Counted from the first letter of the stretch, positions 8,848 to 17,935 are shown. The stretch: 52,402 nt of DNA from an uncultured Bacteroidales bacterium (GCA_958418815.1 CATZGB010000020.1:1-52402); one strand, 5' to 3'. The notes: generated by a model not told the origin, from the sequence alone. Made by a program: numbers and translations.

Positions 8848-8887
8848 TCCACGGCTCCATCACCTCCTTCTCCTCTCTCTCCACTCC

Positions 8888-8917
8888 GTCATTGCCGGCC
8901 ACATCGGCGGCAATGAC
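8888..8917. other. Hairpin between argS and the BI-1 family gene
   Basis: GTCATTGCCG (8888-8897) is perfectly inverted at 8908-8917 (10-base arms, 10-base loop). There is no T-tract, so it is not a clear intrinsic terminator. It may separate or stabilise the two parts of an argS transcript. Confidence 0.45.
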
Positions 8918-8949
8918 ACCCCTTATCAGCAAAAACTCTCTAAACCCAA

Positions 8950-9687
8950 ATGACAATGAACTACTTCAACAACACCGACCACGCCCAAGGTTACTGGCAG
9001 AACGGCCAGCAGCCCCAGTCGCTCGACGCGAAAGTGTCGGCAGTAATGAAACAGGTATACGTGAAAATGTTCCTGGCCCTGCTCGTCTCAGCCGCAGCGG
9101 CCCTCATAGCATTCTTCTACGCCCCCAGCATCACCGTTGCCCTCGCCACCAGCCGCTGGATCTACTGGGGCCTGGCAATCGTCGAAATCGGCCTCGTGCT
9201 ATGGATCTCAGCCCGTCTCGGCAAGATGAGTCCCGGGATGTCGACAGCCCTCTTCTTCCTCTTCGCCCTGGTCAACGGCCTGACACTGTCGATAATCTTC
9301 CTCGCGTTCTCATTCACATCCATCTTCAAGACATTCCTCATCACCTCGGCTGTCTTCGGGGCAATGAGCGTCTACGGCTACTTCACCAACCGTGACCTTA
9401 CCAAAATCGGCTCATTCCTCTACATGGCCCTCTTCGGCCTGATCATCTGCTGCCTGGTCAACATCTTCTGGGCCAACAGCACCTTCGAGTGGATAATCTC
9501 GGGCCTGGGAGTACTTATCTTCATCGGCCTCACCGCTTGGGACACCCAGAAAATCAAGCAGATGGCAGCCATGAACATGGGCATCGCCAACGGCTCCCTC
9601 GCCACCTGGGGCGCCCTCTCCCTCTACCTCGACTTCATCAACCTCTTCATCTACCTCCTCCGCTTCTTCGGCTCCTCCCGCGACTGA
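8950..9687 (+). CDS. Bax inhibitor-1 (BI-1)/YccA family membrane protein
   Basis: A 245-residue protein with a short polar N-terminus (Asn/Gln-rich, residues 1-30) followed by about seven hydrophobic segments typical of the TMBIM/BI-1 family. Characteristic features include the early VYVKMFLALLVSAAAA segment, the NGLTLSIIFLAF segment, and the end GLTAWDTQKIKQM, where the Asp lies in the conserved region linked to calcium or proton leak in characterised members. A further Met lies two codons downstream (8956), so the exact start is uncertain. The cellular role in bacteria is poorly defined. The gene is GC-rich like argS; the next gene begins 28 bases later and differs sharply in composition. 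Confidence 0.9.
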   Translation: MTMNYFNNTDHAQGYWQNGQQPQSLDAKVSAVMKQVYVKMFLALLVSAAAALIAFFYAPSITVALATSRWIYWGLAIVEIGLVLWISARLGKMSPGMSTALFFLFALVNGLTLSIIFLAFSFTSIFKTFLITSAVFGAMSVYGYFTNRDLTKIGSFLYMALFGLIICCLVNIFWANSTFEWIISGLGVLIFIGLTAWDTQKIKQMAAMNMGIANGSLATWGALSLYLDFINLFIYLLRFFGSSRD

Positions 9688-9715
9688 CACGCCGCCCACA
9701 ATATGAACCCCCAAT

Positions 9716-10798
9716 ATGACAAATACTCAGTTTAACAGCACATTACCATTCCATAATATCTCTCCCAACAACAATATTATGGCAATGCGCTATATTATGA
9801 GTATCTATGTCATATTGGGGCATATCTCAATCCTGACAAACATAGATATTCCGCTAATCGGCACTTCATATATAGCCGTTGGCGGTTTTTTTGCCTTATC
9901 TGGTTTTTTATTATTCTCTTCTTTTCAAAAAGCTCCGACAATCAGCCATTACATCAACCGCAGAGCCCGTCGCATTTTACCACCCTATATATTAGTGGTG
10001 GTACTTTGTACCACCCTATTATGGACCGTCAGCGATTTTCCGCTTCATGAATACATTTCTTCTATAGAGACCTGGCGATATCTATTCGCGAATCTATCTT
10101 TCTTGAATTTTTTGCAACCGACATTACCAGGAATCTTTAATGGTCAGGAATTTACAATGTCTGCGGTAAACGGTTCATTGTGGACAATGAAAGGAGAATG
10201 GATATGCTACCTTACAGTCCCAATTATATTCTTTATACTCACCAAGTACAAACATCACAATGGACTGCTTCTCTTCCTTGGCATCATCTGCGTAGCTATC
10301 TTTTGCGAGTGGCTTTTGTATGAATTGGCCGAAAATACTCACAATAACCTCTACCTCCTTTTAGCCAAACAATTTGGTGGCCTTATGGTGTTTTTTTACA
10401 TAGGAGCCTTGATAAATCACCTGTTGCCAATGTTCATCAGGTTCCGATGGGCATTATTCCTTTTAAGCATAGCATGTGCCCTATTTCAGAACTATATCCC
10501 CCTCTATCATCTTATATTCCTGCCGTTTTCAGTAAGTATCATTACTATTTTTTTGTCGTTAGTTGGCTCTTGGGGAAAGCCATTTAATCAATATGACAAC
10601 GTTTCATATGATATGTATCTCTTCCATTTCCCAATAATCCAACTGTTTGTCTATTTCGGCATCCCTGAAATGATGCCCTCGTGGTTGCTTTGCATTTCCA
10701 TCATTATTGTCACATATTTCGCGGGCATGCTTTCATGGAATCTTTTAGGAAAGCACATTCTCTACCCAAATTCACGCATAAAAGAAGCTGATGGATAA
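9716..10798 (+). CDS. Acyltransferase-3 family membrane protein
   Basis: A 360-residue polytopic inner-membrane protein of the acyltransferase-3 (OafA/OatA-like) family, which moves acyl groups onto surface polysaccharides or lipids. An early helix holds the conserved His in YVILGHISIL; YINRRARRILPPYI follows the second helix, as is typical; and VNGSLWTMKGEW matches the family's periplasmic motif. About ten hydrophobic segments are visible. The substrate is unknown. The gene is AT-rich, unlike the upstream BI-1 gene from which it is separated by 28 bases, suggesting it was acquired together with the following AT-rich DNA. Confidence 0.85.
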   Translation: MTNTQFNSTLPFHNISPNNNIMAMRYIMSIYVILGHISILTNIDIPLIGTSYIAVGGFFALSGFLLFSSFQKAPTISHYINRRARRILPPYILVVVLCTTLLWTVSDFPLHEYISSIETWRYLFANLSFLNFLQPTLPGIFNGQEFTMSAVNGSLWTMKGEWICYLTVPIIFFILTKYKHHNGLLLFLGIICVAIFCEWLLYELAENTHNNLYLLLAKQFGGLMVFFYIGALINHLLPMFIRFRWALFLLSIACALFQNYIPLYHLIFLPFSVSIITIFLSLVGSWGKPFNQYDNVSYDMYLFHFPIIQLFVYFGIPEMMPSWLLCISIIIVTYFAGMLSWNLLGKHILYPNSRIKEADG

Positions 10799-10863
10799 CT
10801 TAAGACTCATCTATGACGGGACCAAATAATAATCTTGACCATTCTCCCGTTATATAAGTTGAG

Positions 10864-10871
10864 TAAATTTG
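10864..10871 (+). promoter_or_regulatory. Promoter -7 element for rdgB-porZ
   Basis: TAAATTTG matches the -7 consensus 9 bases before the rdgB start codon. The -33 region is weak (TTGACC at 10,835-10,840 is slightly too far). The transcript would have a very short leader. Confidence 0.45.
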
Positions 10872-10880
10872 ACTTAAGCA

Positions 10881-11495
10881 ATGAAGGAAAAATTGGTTTT
10901 TGCCACGAATAATGCCCATAAACTTGCTGAGGTAAGGGCTATTCTCGGATCTGAGCATCCCATTGTTTCTCTTGAAGAAATAGGGTGCCAAGACGATATT
11001 GCTGAAACCGCTGACACACTTGAGGGGAATGCGCTCCTGAAAGCCCGATGGATTAATAATCATTTTAATTGCGACTGTTTTGCAGATGACACCGGGCTTG
11101 AAGTAGAAGCGCTCGGAGGAGAGCCAGGCGTTATGTCGGCAAGATATGCCCACATAAACGGGGCTGGCAAAGGTCATGATGCCACAGCCAATTCATCATT
11201 GCTTTTGAAACGGATGAACGGAATAGAAAACCGCAAAGCCCGATTCAGAACTGTCATTGCACTAATCGTCAATGGCAGAGAAACAATTGTCGAAGGCATT
11301 ATCAATGGCACAATCGCCACATCCCCTCGAGGAGTTGACGGATTTGGATACGACCCTCTATTTATACCAGAAGGAGAGTCGCGAACATTTGCAGAAATGA
11401 CCGCTGAAGAGAAAAACTCAATATCCCATCGTCACAGAGCCATCAAAGCACTGCTAAAAAAAATCGATGACAAAACCTTTAACACAAACCCATGA
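10881..11495 (+). CDS. rdgB: XTP/dITP pyrophosphatase (RdgB/HAM1 family)
   Basis: A 204-residue house-cleaning enzyme that hydrolyses non-canonical purine nucleotides (dITP, XTP) to monophosphates and pyrophosphate, keeping them out of DNA. Family motifs are present: FATNNAHKLAEV at the N-terminus, the metal and base-binding stretch DDTGLEVEALGGEPG, SARYA, FGYDPLF and SHRHRAIK near the C-terminus. Length is usual. Its stop codon overlaps the start of porZ by 4 bases (ATGA), indicating translational coupling. Codon use is AT-rich like its neighbours. Confidence 0.95.
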   Translation: MKEKLVFATNNAHKLAEVRAILGSEHPIVSLEEIGCQDDIAETADTLEGNALLKARWINNHFNCDCFADDTGLEVEALGGEPGVMSARYAHINGAGKGHDATANSSLLLKRMNGIENRKARFRTVIALIVNGRETIVEGIINGTIATSPRGVDGFGYDPLFIPEGESRTFAEMTAEEKNSISHRHRAIKALLKKIDDKTFNTNP

Positions 11496-13876
11496 TGATA
11501 AAGAAAATATCCCTTATATTCACCATAGCACTGATAACGATAAGCCTCCACGCCCAACTTCCCGTCGGAGGATGGACTATACATCCTTCCTTTGGTGGTG
11601 TTTCATCAATTGTGGAAACAAAAAACAAGATCTACTACCTGTCAGAAGGTTCACTCTTTTCAATAGATAAACAAACCTCTGAGGTTCGAGCGCTTAACAT
11701 CTCCAATGACCTAAATGGCGGAGCTATCAAAGCCATATACAATAATACTGAAAAAAATTATATTATTGTCACATATCAAGATTGCAACATAGACCGTATA
11801 AATGACGATGGTTCGGTCATAAATATCTCTGACATATCTGATGCACTTATAACTGGAAAGCCTTCCATTAATCATCTCGGATTTGGGAAAAACCGTATTT
11901 ATGTTGCGACCAGCTTTGGTCTTGTGACGATCGATGACAGCCGAAACGAGACTGTCGAGACTATGTACTCCCCAAATCCCGTTGAAAAGGTTTTCGTCCT
12001 TGGAGATCATGTCATAATAGGCTACTTGAACAAGCTTATGGCAGCCCCTATCTCAGAACACTTGGTCGCAATCGACAAATTCAACCTTGTCGGAGGCAAT
12101 GCCTCCACTTGGACATTCGGAGATTACTCCACTACATTGGGGGACAGCCGCATCATATTCACCCACAAGTCAGGCAAAAACAACAAGGCCGTAATCGCTG
12201 ATTTTGATTTCATCGCAGACAAACTATCGTATGGAACTGTGCGTTACAATAACGCAGATATCACTCTAACTCATATAGTGCCTGTGGGCACCAACAAAGC
12301 GTTTATCGCAAATGGCACAAATATGTTCACATATGGCGCAGACACACCGGCATCTGGGCCAGAAGTCACAAAATTCCCAGCCATACTCAAAGGACAAGCC
12401 CTTTCAGCATTTGATGGCCTAAACCATGTATGGGGCGGAAATGCGGATGGCTTATGTCAATATGACATATCCGACCGAGAGAATCCCGTTCAGTTTGGAG
12501 AAAAGTTCGGAAAAACAGAATTCGCCACGACTGGATGCAACCGCATCATTGGTCAACCTTCATCCAAGTTAATGTTCATAAATGCCACCGATTTATGTAC
12601 CAGCTCATTAGGATATGTTGGTCAGCCTAACTTAAAGCTCACTTCATACGATTCCATTGACAAATTTTCCAATATCACTCCAAACACAATTGTACAACAG
12701 CCATGCTGGATTGTAGAAGATCCTTATGACCCAAACACACTATACATTTCTACTTTCTGGAAAGGCATATACCGTTTCCGCAATGGAAATCTTGATGTAG
12801 TGTTTACAAACACGAACTCTAGCATACGCTACTTTTATTATTATGGTCTCTCGTGCTTGAATTTTGATTCTTTTGGAAACCTTTGGGTCGGTCAAGAGGA
12901 TGCCGAGAACGGACTATATTGCATCCATGCCATTTCATACGACGACTTAAATAAGTCAGAACCACGAAAAGAAGATTGGATAACATTTGAGTCAGACAGA
13001 CTCCATCGCTCATCGACCAGTGCGACCCTTAATCATTCTAAAATGATGGCATTCGCTCAGGGAGCATGGAGTAAAAACATCCATTTCGTCAAACAAAAAA
13101 ACACAACATCATTAGCTGACGATGAAATTATTGTCACAACTTCATATGTCGACCAGGATAACAAATCCCTTTCATTCTATCATATCTGGGCCCTCTGTGA
13201 GGACAAGAAGGGCCGGTTGTGGGTAGGCACTGACAAAGGAGTGTTTGAAATCACCGACCCGACCAAAATCACATCGGATGTGGCCCAGGTCAACCACCTG
13301 AAAGTCCCGCGCAACGACGGGACCGGTCTCGCCGATTACCTGCTTGACGCTCTCACCGTGAGCAGCATCGCCGTCGACAGCGCCAACCGCAAATGGATAG
13401 GCACCACCACCGCCGGCGTGTACCTCGTGAGCGAGGATGGCGACCAGATCATTGAGCATTACGACACAAGCAACTCGATACTCCCCTCCAACACGGTGTT
13501 TTCCGTAGCCTGCGACCCCAATTCATCAAGCGTGTTCTTCGCGACATCGGCCGGAGTGGTTGAATACAACTCCACCGCCGCCCCCGCAAGCGAGAACCTT
13601 GATGACGTGTACGCCTACCCCAACCCCGTGCGTCCCGACTACTCGGGCTGGATCACCGTCACCGGCCTGATGGACAACACCCTCGTCAAAATCGCTGACT
13701 CGGCCGGCAACGTGTTCTTCCAGGGGCGGAGCGAAGGCGGAATGATTACCTGGGACGGCTGCAACGCCAACGGCGACCGAGTGAAGACCGGTGTCTACTA
13801 TGTGTTTGCCTCCCACGGCTCCGGCAACGAGTCCGGGAGCGACAGCTGTGTCACCAAGATAATGGTAATTAACTGA
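11492..13876 (+). CDS. porZ: T9SS attachment-complex protein PorZ
   Basis: A 794-residue exported protein with a signal peptide (MMIKKISLIFTIALITISLHA) followed by QLPVGGWTIHPSF, a typical PorZ start. The body is a series of beta-propeller blades of the two-component-regulator type (for example KNKIYYLSEGSLFSID, GNLWVGQ, GRLWVGTDKGVFEI, RKWIGTTTAGVYLV). The C-terminal beta domain has DDVYAYPNPVRPDYSG and ends KIMVIN. In characterised T9SS, PorZ works with PorU, PorV and PorQ on the cell surface to attach cargo to A-type LPS. The start overlaps rdgB by 4 bases; ATG at 11,495 is an alternative. The first 70 percent is AT-rich and the last 30 percent GC-rich, a sharp break near 13,185 with no loss of frame. 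Confidence 0.88.
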   Translation: MMIKKISLIFTIALITISLHAQLPVGGWTIHPSFGGVSSIVETKNKIYYLSEGSLFSIDKQTSEVRALNISNDLNGGAIKAIYNNTEKNYIIVTYQDCNIDRINDDGSVINISDISDALITGKPSINHLGFGKNRIYVATSFGLVTIDDSRNETVETMYSPNPVEKVFVLGDHVIIGYLNKLMAAPISEHLVAIDKFNLVGGNASTWTFGDYSTTLGDSRIIFTHKSGKNNKAVIADFDFIADKLSYGTVRYNNADITLTHIVPVGTNKAFIANGTNMFTYGADTPASGPEVTKFPAILKGQALSAFDGLNHVWGGNADGLCQYDISDRENPVQFGEKFGKTEFATTGCNRIIGQPSSKLMFINATDLCTSSLGYVGQPNLKLTSYDSIDKFSNITPNTIVQQPCWIVEDPYDPNTLYISTFWKGIYRFRNGNLDVVFTNTNSSIRYFYYYGLSCLNFDSFGNLWVGQEDAENGLYCIHAISYDDLNKSEPRKEDWITFESDRLHRSSTSATLNHSKMMAFAQGAWSKNIHFVKQKNTTSLADDEIIVTTSYVDQDNKSLSFYHIWALCEDKKGRLWVGTDKGVFEITDPTKITSDVAQVNHLKVPRNDGTGLADYLLDALTVSSIAVDSANRKWIGTTTAGVYLVSEDGDQIIEHYDTSNSILPSNTVFSVACDPNSSSVFFATSAGVVEYNSTAAPASENLDDVYAYPNPVRPDYSGWITVTGLMDNTLVKIADSAGNVFFQGRSEGGMITWDGCNANGDRVKTGVYYVFASHGSGNESGSDSCVTKIMVIN

Positions 13877-13882
13877 TTCCAC

Positions 13883-14413
13883 ATGGCCTCAGCTTCATTG
13901 AAATACACCGACTCCACCGACAGGGCCTTCGGGCTCTGCGGCATGGCGCTGGCGCTATACATTTTCGACGCAGAGAAATACATCGATGCCATCTGCCTGG
14001 ACGCACCCGCCGATTTCGGGATGAGACTCACCCCCGACTTCTTCACACCGGTCAATCCCGGCCTGTCGGTCAAGAATGTCTGGACATCCTCTTTCCGACA
14101 TTTCCAGCTCACATCGGCGATGGTAATCGGCAACCTGCTCGCCCGCTCCCTCGGGCGGAGACAATCAGATTTGTCAAATGAAGTGCGCTCTCTTATGCTT
14201 GAGCACCTCACCCGCGAGGGAGAAGACTCCTGCGGACTCGACTCCTCAGAGGTAGAGCAGATTTGCGACAACTCGTTCAGCTACCTGCGCCGGCTGCTGT
14301 CACATCCTGCGGTCAATTCGGCGGTATGCGGCATGGCACGCGACCTCACCGGACGTCAGACTCTGTCGCGCGACGAGATCCTGACCCATCTCTTGCCCCT
14401 GAGCCGCCTTTGA
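13883..14413 (+). CDS. Unknown protein between porZ and porV (176 aa)
   Basis: I do not recognise this protein. It has no signal peptide or transmembrane helix and appears largely helical, with several Cys and a stretch SLGRRQSDLSNEVRSLMLEHLTREG in the middle. It starts 6 bases after the porZ stop codon and is followed 75 bases later by porV, so it is very probably co-transcribed with T9SS genes. Cytoplasmic location is implied. It could be a T9SS accessory or regulatory factor, or an unrelated passenger. Composition is GC-rich, like the end of porZ. Confidence 0.75.
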   Translation: MASASLKYTDSTDRAFGLCGMALALYIFDAEKYIDAICLDAPADFGMRLTPDFFTPVNPGLSVKNVWTSSFRHFQLTSAMVIGNLLARSLGRRQSDLSNEVRSLMLEHLTREGEDSCGLDSSEVEQICDNSFSYLRRLLSHPAVNSAVCGMARDLTGRQTLSRDEILTHLLPLSRL

Positions 14414-14445
14414 CCCCGCGACGGGGCAATAAAACCGCCGGTTTT
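14414..14445. other. Two small hairpins between the unknown gene and porV
   Basis: CCCCG/CGGGG (14,414-14,426) overlaps the end of the upstream gene's stop region, and AAAACC/GGTTTT (14,431-14,445) follows. Neither has a T-tract on its own, but the second ends in TTTT, so weak attenuation before porV is possible. Confidence 0.35.
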
Positions 14446-14488
14446 CAGTTATATATTCAGTACACTCCCCGACTATCCGGAGACCTTA

Positions 14489-15745
14489 ATGACACAGACA
14501 ATGATGACTTCGCCCCGCAATATTCTTCTCTCCCACACAACGGCCAAGACCTCACTGGCTGCCGCTGTCATAGCCGCGATGTTATGCACGCAGAAGGCAA
14601 ACGCAGATAACCAGATAAAGAACGAGTTCAACCCGGTCCAGACAGGCGTGACATCCCTCGGAATCGCGCCCGATGCCAGAGGCGCGTCTATGGGAGACCT
14701 CGGAGCGGCGACCGACCCCGACGCCAACTCCCAGTTCTGGAACCCCTCGAAATATGCCTTCGCCTACTCCCAGGGAGCCGTCTCGTTGAGTTACACCCCC
14801 TGGTTGCGCAAGCTGGTCAACGACATCTTCCTGGCCAACCTCGCCGGTTACTGGAAGCTCGGCAGCAACGACAACCAGGCGATAAGCGCCTCCCTGCGCT
14901 ACTTCTCCCTCGGAGCAGTCAACTCGGAGAGCCTCGGAGGAGTCACAGAGAGCATCAACCCATACGAGATGGCCTTTGACATAGGCTACTCACGCAAACT
15001 GTCGGAGAAGTTCTCCATGGGAGTCGTGTTCAGGTACATATATTCCGATCTTGGATTCGGGGCATCCAGCACATCCACACAGCCAAGCGGGGCCTCGGCG
15101 TTCTCAGCCGACATCTCAGGATATTTCGTGTCATACCCCATCGTGGGGCAGAACGAATGCCAGTTTGCCTGGGGATGGGACATCTCAAACATCGGTACAA
15201 AAGTATCCCCCGAAGGGCAGCCCCCTGCCTTCCTGCCGACCAACCTGCGCTTGGGAGCCTCTTTCATGTTCCCGCTGGCCGACTACCACAACCTGGCCAT
15301 AAGCCTTGACCTCAACAAGCTCCTCGTACCCACCCGTCCCCGACGCGACGACTACACCGACCAGGACGGCCAGGTCGACGAGGCCGCCTATGCCGAAGCG
15401 CTCAACAACTGGGAGACCATGTCGCCCATCACCGGCATATTCAAGTCTTTTGGCGACGCGCCCGGCGGCATGAAGGAGGAGCTGAGGGAAATCACATACT
15501 CCATCGGAGCGGAATACAACTACAACCAGCAGTTCTTCCTCCGCGCCGGATATTACCACGAAAGCCAGTACAAAGGCAACCGCCAGTACTTCGGATTCGG
15601 AGCCGGCTTCTCGCTCAATGTCGTGCGCCTCGACGCGGCATATATGCTCGCCACCTCGCAGACCTCCCCGCTTGACCAGACCCTGCGATTCTCCCTGACT
15701 TTCGACATGGACGGCCTTCGCGACCTTATGGGAGGACGCAGGTAA
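14489..15745 (+). CDS. porV: T9SS outer-membrane shuttle protein PorV (LptO)
   Basis: A 418-residue outer-membrane beta-barrel of the PorV family (FadL-like fold). After a signal peptide reaching KANA, the mature part has NPVQTGVTSLGIAPDARGASMGDLG and PDANSQFWNPSKYAF, which are diagnostic for PorV. It continues as alternating beta strands (AFDIGYSRKLSEKFSMGVVF and so on), ending with a barrel-type strand LRFSLTFDM. PorV collects T9SS cargo from the translocon and carries it to the PorU-PorZ attachment complex. Other Met codons near the start (Met5, Met6) are possible starts. Finding porZ and porV close together supports a working T9SS in this organism. Confidence 0.92.
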   Translation: MTQTMMTSPRNILLSHTTAKTSLAAAVIAAMLCTQKANADNQIKNEFNPVQTGVTSLGIAPDARGASMGDLGAATDPDANSQFWNPSKYAFAYSQGAVSLSYTPWLRKLVNDIFLANLAGYWKLGSNDNQAISASLRYFSLGAVNSESLGGVTESINPYEMAFDIGYSRKLSEKFSMGVVFRYIYSDLGFGASSTSTQPSGASAFSADISGYFVSYPIVGQNECQFAWGWDISNIGTKVSPEGQPPAFLPTNLRLGASFMFPLADYHNLAISLDLNKLLVPTRPRRDDYTDQDGQVDEAAYAEALNNWETMSPITGIFKSFGDAPGGMKEELREITYSIGAEYNYNQQFFLRAGYYHESQYKGNRQYFGFGAGFSLNVVRLDAAYMLATSQTSPLDQTLRFSLTFDMDGLRDLMGGRR

Positions 15746-15851
15746 CAGCCCATACCGTCTCCCGCTCCTTCTCCTCTCTCACCCCACTCTCATCTCACTC
15801 AGACAAACCTCCTCACCAAGTCGCAACTACAGCCTAAAATCCCCCCTCAAA

Positions 15852-16340
15852 ATGTTCAGAATCGGAAGCGGATATGACGTGCACCGCCTTGTCGAAGGCC
15901 GCAAGCTCATTTTGTGCGGGGTCGAAATCCCCCATCATCTCGGACTGCTGGGCCACAGCGACGCTGACGTCGCGCTCCACGCACTCTCTGACGCACTGCT
16001 CGGGGCCGCAGCCCTGCGTGACATCGGCTACCATTTCCCCGACACCGACCCGCGCTACAAGGGCGCGGATTCCCGCATGCTGCTGCGCGAGACCGCGAGG
16101 ATAATACGCGAGCAACGCAACCTTCATCCGGTCAATATCGATGTCACCATCATCGCGCAAGCTCCCAAACTGCTTCCACACATCCCTCAGATGATTCAGA
16201 ACATCGCCGACGACCTGTCATTGCCTCTCGATGCCGTCTCGGTGAAAGCCACCACCACAGAGCATCTCGGTTTCACAGGCCGCGGCGAAGGCATCGCCGC
16301 CCAAGCCTCAGCCCTGCTAAAAGTCGCATCATCCACTTAA
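15852..16340 (+). CDS. ispF: 2-C-methyl-D-erythritol 2,4-cyclodiphosphate synthase
   Basis: A 162-residue enzyme of the MEP isoprenoid pathway; it cyclises CDP-methylerythritol 2-phosphate, releasing CMP. The zinc ligands and motifs are visible: GSGYDVHRL (D9, H11), GHSDADVALHALSDALLGA (with the third zinc-binding His), DIGYHFPDTD and the C-terminal TTTEHLGFTGRGEGIAAQA. Length is normal and the protein would be a cytoplasmic trimer. It lies 106 bases after porV in the same orientation and converges on the AT-rich membrane-protein gene downstream. Confidence 0.97.
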   Translation: MFRIGSGYDVHRLVEGRKLILCGVEIPHHLGLLGHSDADVALHALSDALLGAAALRDIGYHFPDTDPRYKGADSRMLLRETARIIREQRNLHPVNIDVTIIAQAPKLLPHIPQMIQNIADDLSLPLDAVSVKATTTEHLGFTGRGEGIAAQASALLKVASST

Positions 16341-16395
16341 TCTCGTAATCCTTATTATTCTGCACTTGTATGGTTTAACGGACAATAAACATACT

Positions 16396-17835
16396 TTATT
16401 GGCTTGCACGAGTATTCTTGTTGAACTTCTTCAATGATGTAAAATTGTCTTCAAACAACACCTCTTCTTCCCCGACAAAAACATAGCCATTGCTACCATA
16501 TATTTTGCAGAAATCTCTGGAGAACTCGCCGTAAGGGTCTATATCCAAATCTTTTACATACAGACTCTTCGCCGTTAGTCCAAGAGAAGGCAATTGTACG
16601 ATTTCTCCATTTTCAGCCTTTTGCGCCAATAATATACGCTTGTTTTGTATTGATGCATAGTTGCCTGCTTTATTCGTTAGGATATCTGTAACAGCAGTAA
16701 TACAAGGGCTCTCCATAGAAAAAGGCCCAATGAACAGAAAACAGAACAACAGACTACCTAAAACATACTGGTTAGCAAAAAGCTTGCTCGCCATATTTGC
16801 AAATGTTTCATACTTATTCAGAAGTATATTTAACCCATAAAAATACCCCGGTATTACAAACATCAAAAGACAATTTGCGGTACGATCAATCATAACAGAT
16901 GACAGTCCCAATGTAGGGGGCACATGGGCCAACAATATCGTTATCACAAACGCAATAACAAACTTTTTGAAACTGACATCGAATATTGCACACTTCGCAA
17001 TTCTATGTCCATACAGTGGGATATAAATTAATGAAGCCAACAATAATAAGGGACCCCATAAAATCAACCAGCTGAATGTTTGAACAATACTAACAACAAG
17101 AGTCCAAATATAAGGATGTGCTGATAATTGATGAGACATTCTCACTCCATTACCTGGCGACAATATCACTATCACAATTGAAATTACCGAGATGAGTGTT
17201 ATTACATAGAACCTTCGTTCTTTATATACCCAATAAATATATGCCATCGTGCATACCGTCAACACTGCAGTCACCTCGTTTCCACCAGGCACAATCAGTG
17301 CCAACAAACACGAAAGAAAAATACTGAACTTATCTTTGCGGCATAACAAGAATAAAAGGATCAGGAATAACAACGACGGGATAGTATATGCTGTGTATGA
17401 GGAAAACCAAAAAAATGCTTGCGAAACACTTGGAAAAAAGGCAATATAAACCAACATCATTAATGCACCAAATCCCAAAGCATCGCTTACCATAAGATAT
17501 TTCCTAACAGCCAATAGTGGAACACATATGATTACCACAGAAAACATAAACACGATTGCTATCGAATAAATTCTGAAAAGCAATACTGGTTCGCTACTGA
17601 TAACAAATGGATTTAACGAAGATATGAACGTGGCAAAAAATCTACCGCTCCAGTTATTCCAGCTATCAATAACTGATTCGATACAATTCATTTCCATATG
17701 TTGCAATGCAAATGAAAAATCATCATTAACAGGATATACATACCTACACAAAATCAACAGTGGGATTATAGCCAACACTGCGAACAATATTAATATACCA
17801 GACGGCGTTTTCATATCATTATTAAATTTATTCAT
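16396..17835 (-). CDS. Polytopic membrane protein, probably cell-envelope glycan related
   Basis: A 479-residue protein with about ten to twelve hydrophobic helices and a C-terminal soluble part of about 90 residues. The early sequence YPVNDDFSFALQ followed by SWNNWSGRFFATFI resembles a family of integral membrane proteins (DUF6056-like) related to polyprenyl-phosphate-sugar glycosyltransferases, where the Asp-Asp pair after helix 1 is conserved. Function is an inference at best; no characterised homologue is recalled. The gene is AT-rich, unlike ispF and rplQ on either side, suggesting horizontal transfer. It has its own promoter in the spacer after rplQ. Met8 is an alternative start. Confidence 0.7.
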   Translation of the reverse strand: MNKFNNDMKTPSGILILFAVLAIIPLLILCRYVYPVNDDFSFALQHMEMNCIESVIDSWNNWSGRFFATFISSLNPFVISSEPVLLFRIYSIAIVFMFSVVIICVPLLAVRKYLMVSDALGFGALMMLVYIAFFPSVSQAFFWFSSYTAYTIPSLLFLILLFLLCRKDKFSIFLSCLLALIVPGGNEVTAVLTVCTMAYIYWVYKERRFYVITLISVISIVIVILSPGNGVRMSHQLSAHPYIWTLVVSIVQTFSWLILWGPLLLLASLIYIPLYGHRIAKCAIFDVSFKKFVIAFVITILLAHVPPTLGLSSVMIDRTANCLLMFVIPGYFYGLNILLNKYETFANMASKLFANQYVLGSLLFCFLFIGPFSMESPCITAVTDILTNKAGNYASIQNKRILLAQKAENGEIVQLPSLGLTAKSLYVKDLDIDPYGEFSRDFCKIYGSNGYVFVGEEEVLFEDNFTSLKKFNKNTRASQ

Positions 17836-17864
17836 ACCAATTTAACTTCTTATGAATTTACACA

Positions 17865-17898
17865 AACACCCGCAAAACGCAAAGGTAATGCGGGTGTT
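17865..17898 (-). terminator. Hairpin after rplQ, possible end of the ribosomal operon
   Basis: AACACCCGCA (17,865-17,874) is perfectly inverted at 17,889-17,898 around a 14-base loop. It lies 38 bases past the rplQ stop codon. The minus-strand sequence after the stem is T-rich but not a clean T-tract, so termination may be partial. The loop contains the -7 element of the next gene. Confidence 0.5.
17880..17887 (-). promoter_or_regulatory. Promoter -7 element for the AT-rich membrane-protein gene
   Basis: TACCTTTG on the minus strand, 45 bases before the start codon at 17,835. It sits in the loop of the hairpin after rplQ. No good -33 element is seen. Confidence 0.5.
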
Positions 17899-17935
17899 AT
17901 AGACTAAGCGGAGATTATCTCCTCATTTACAATAT

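Larger units (their letters stand above)
9690..13185. other. AT-rich segment ending inside porZ
   Basis: From about 9,700 the sequence is visibly AT-rich, in contrast to the genes on each side. It covers the acyltransferase gene, rdgB and roughly the first 560 codons of porZ. Near 13,185 it returns within a few tens of bases to the GC-rich codon use of the region. No transposase, integrase or flanking direct repeat is seen, apart from CAATATGA repeated at 9699 and 9712. The pattern suggests allelic replacement by homologous recombination with lower-GC DNA, with one breakpoint inside a coding region. Confidence 0.6.
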
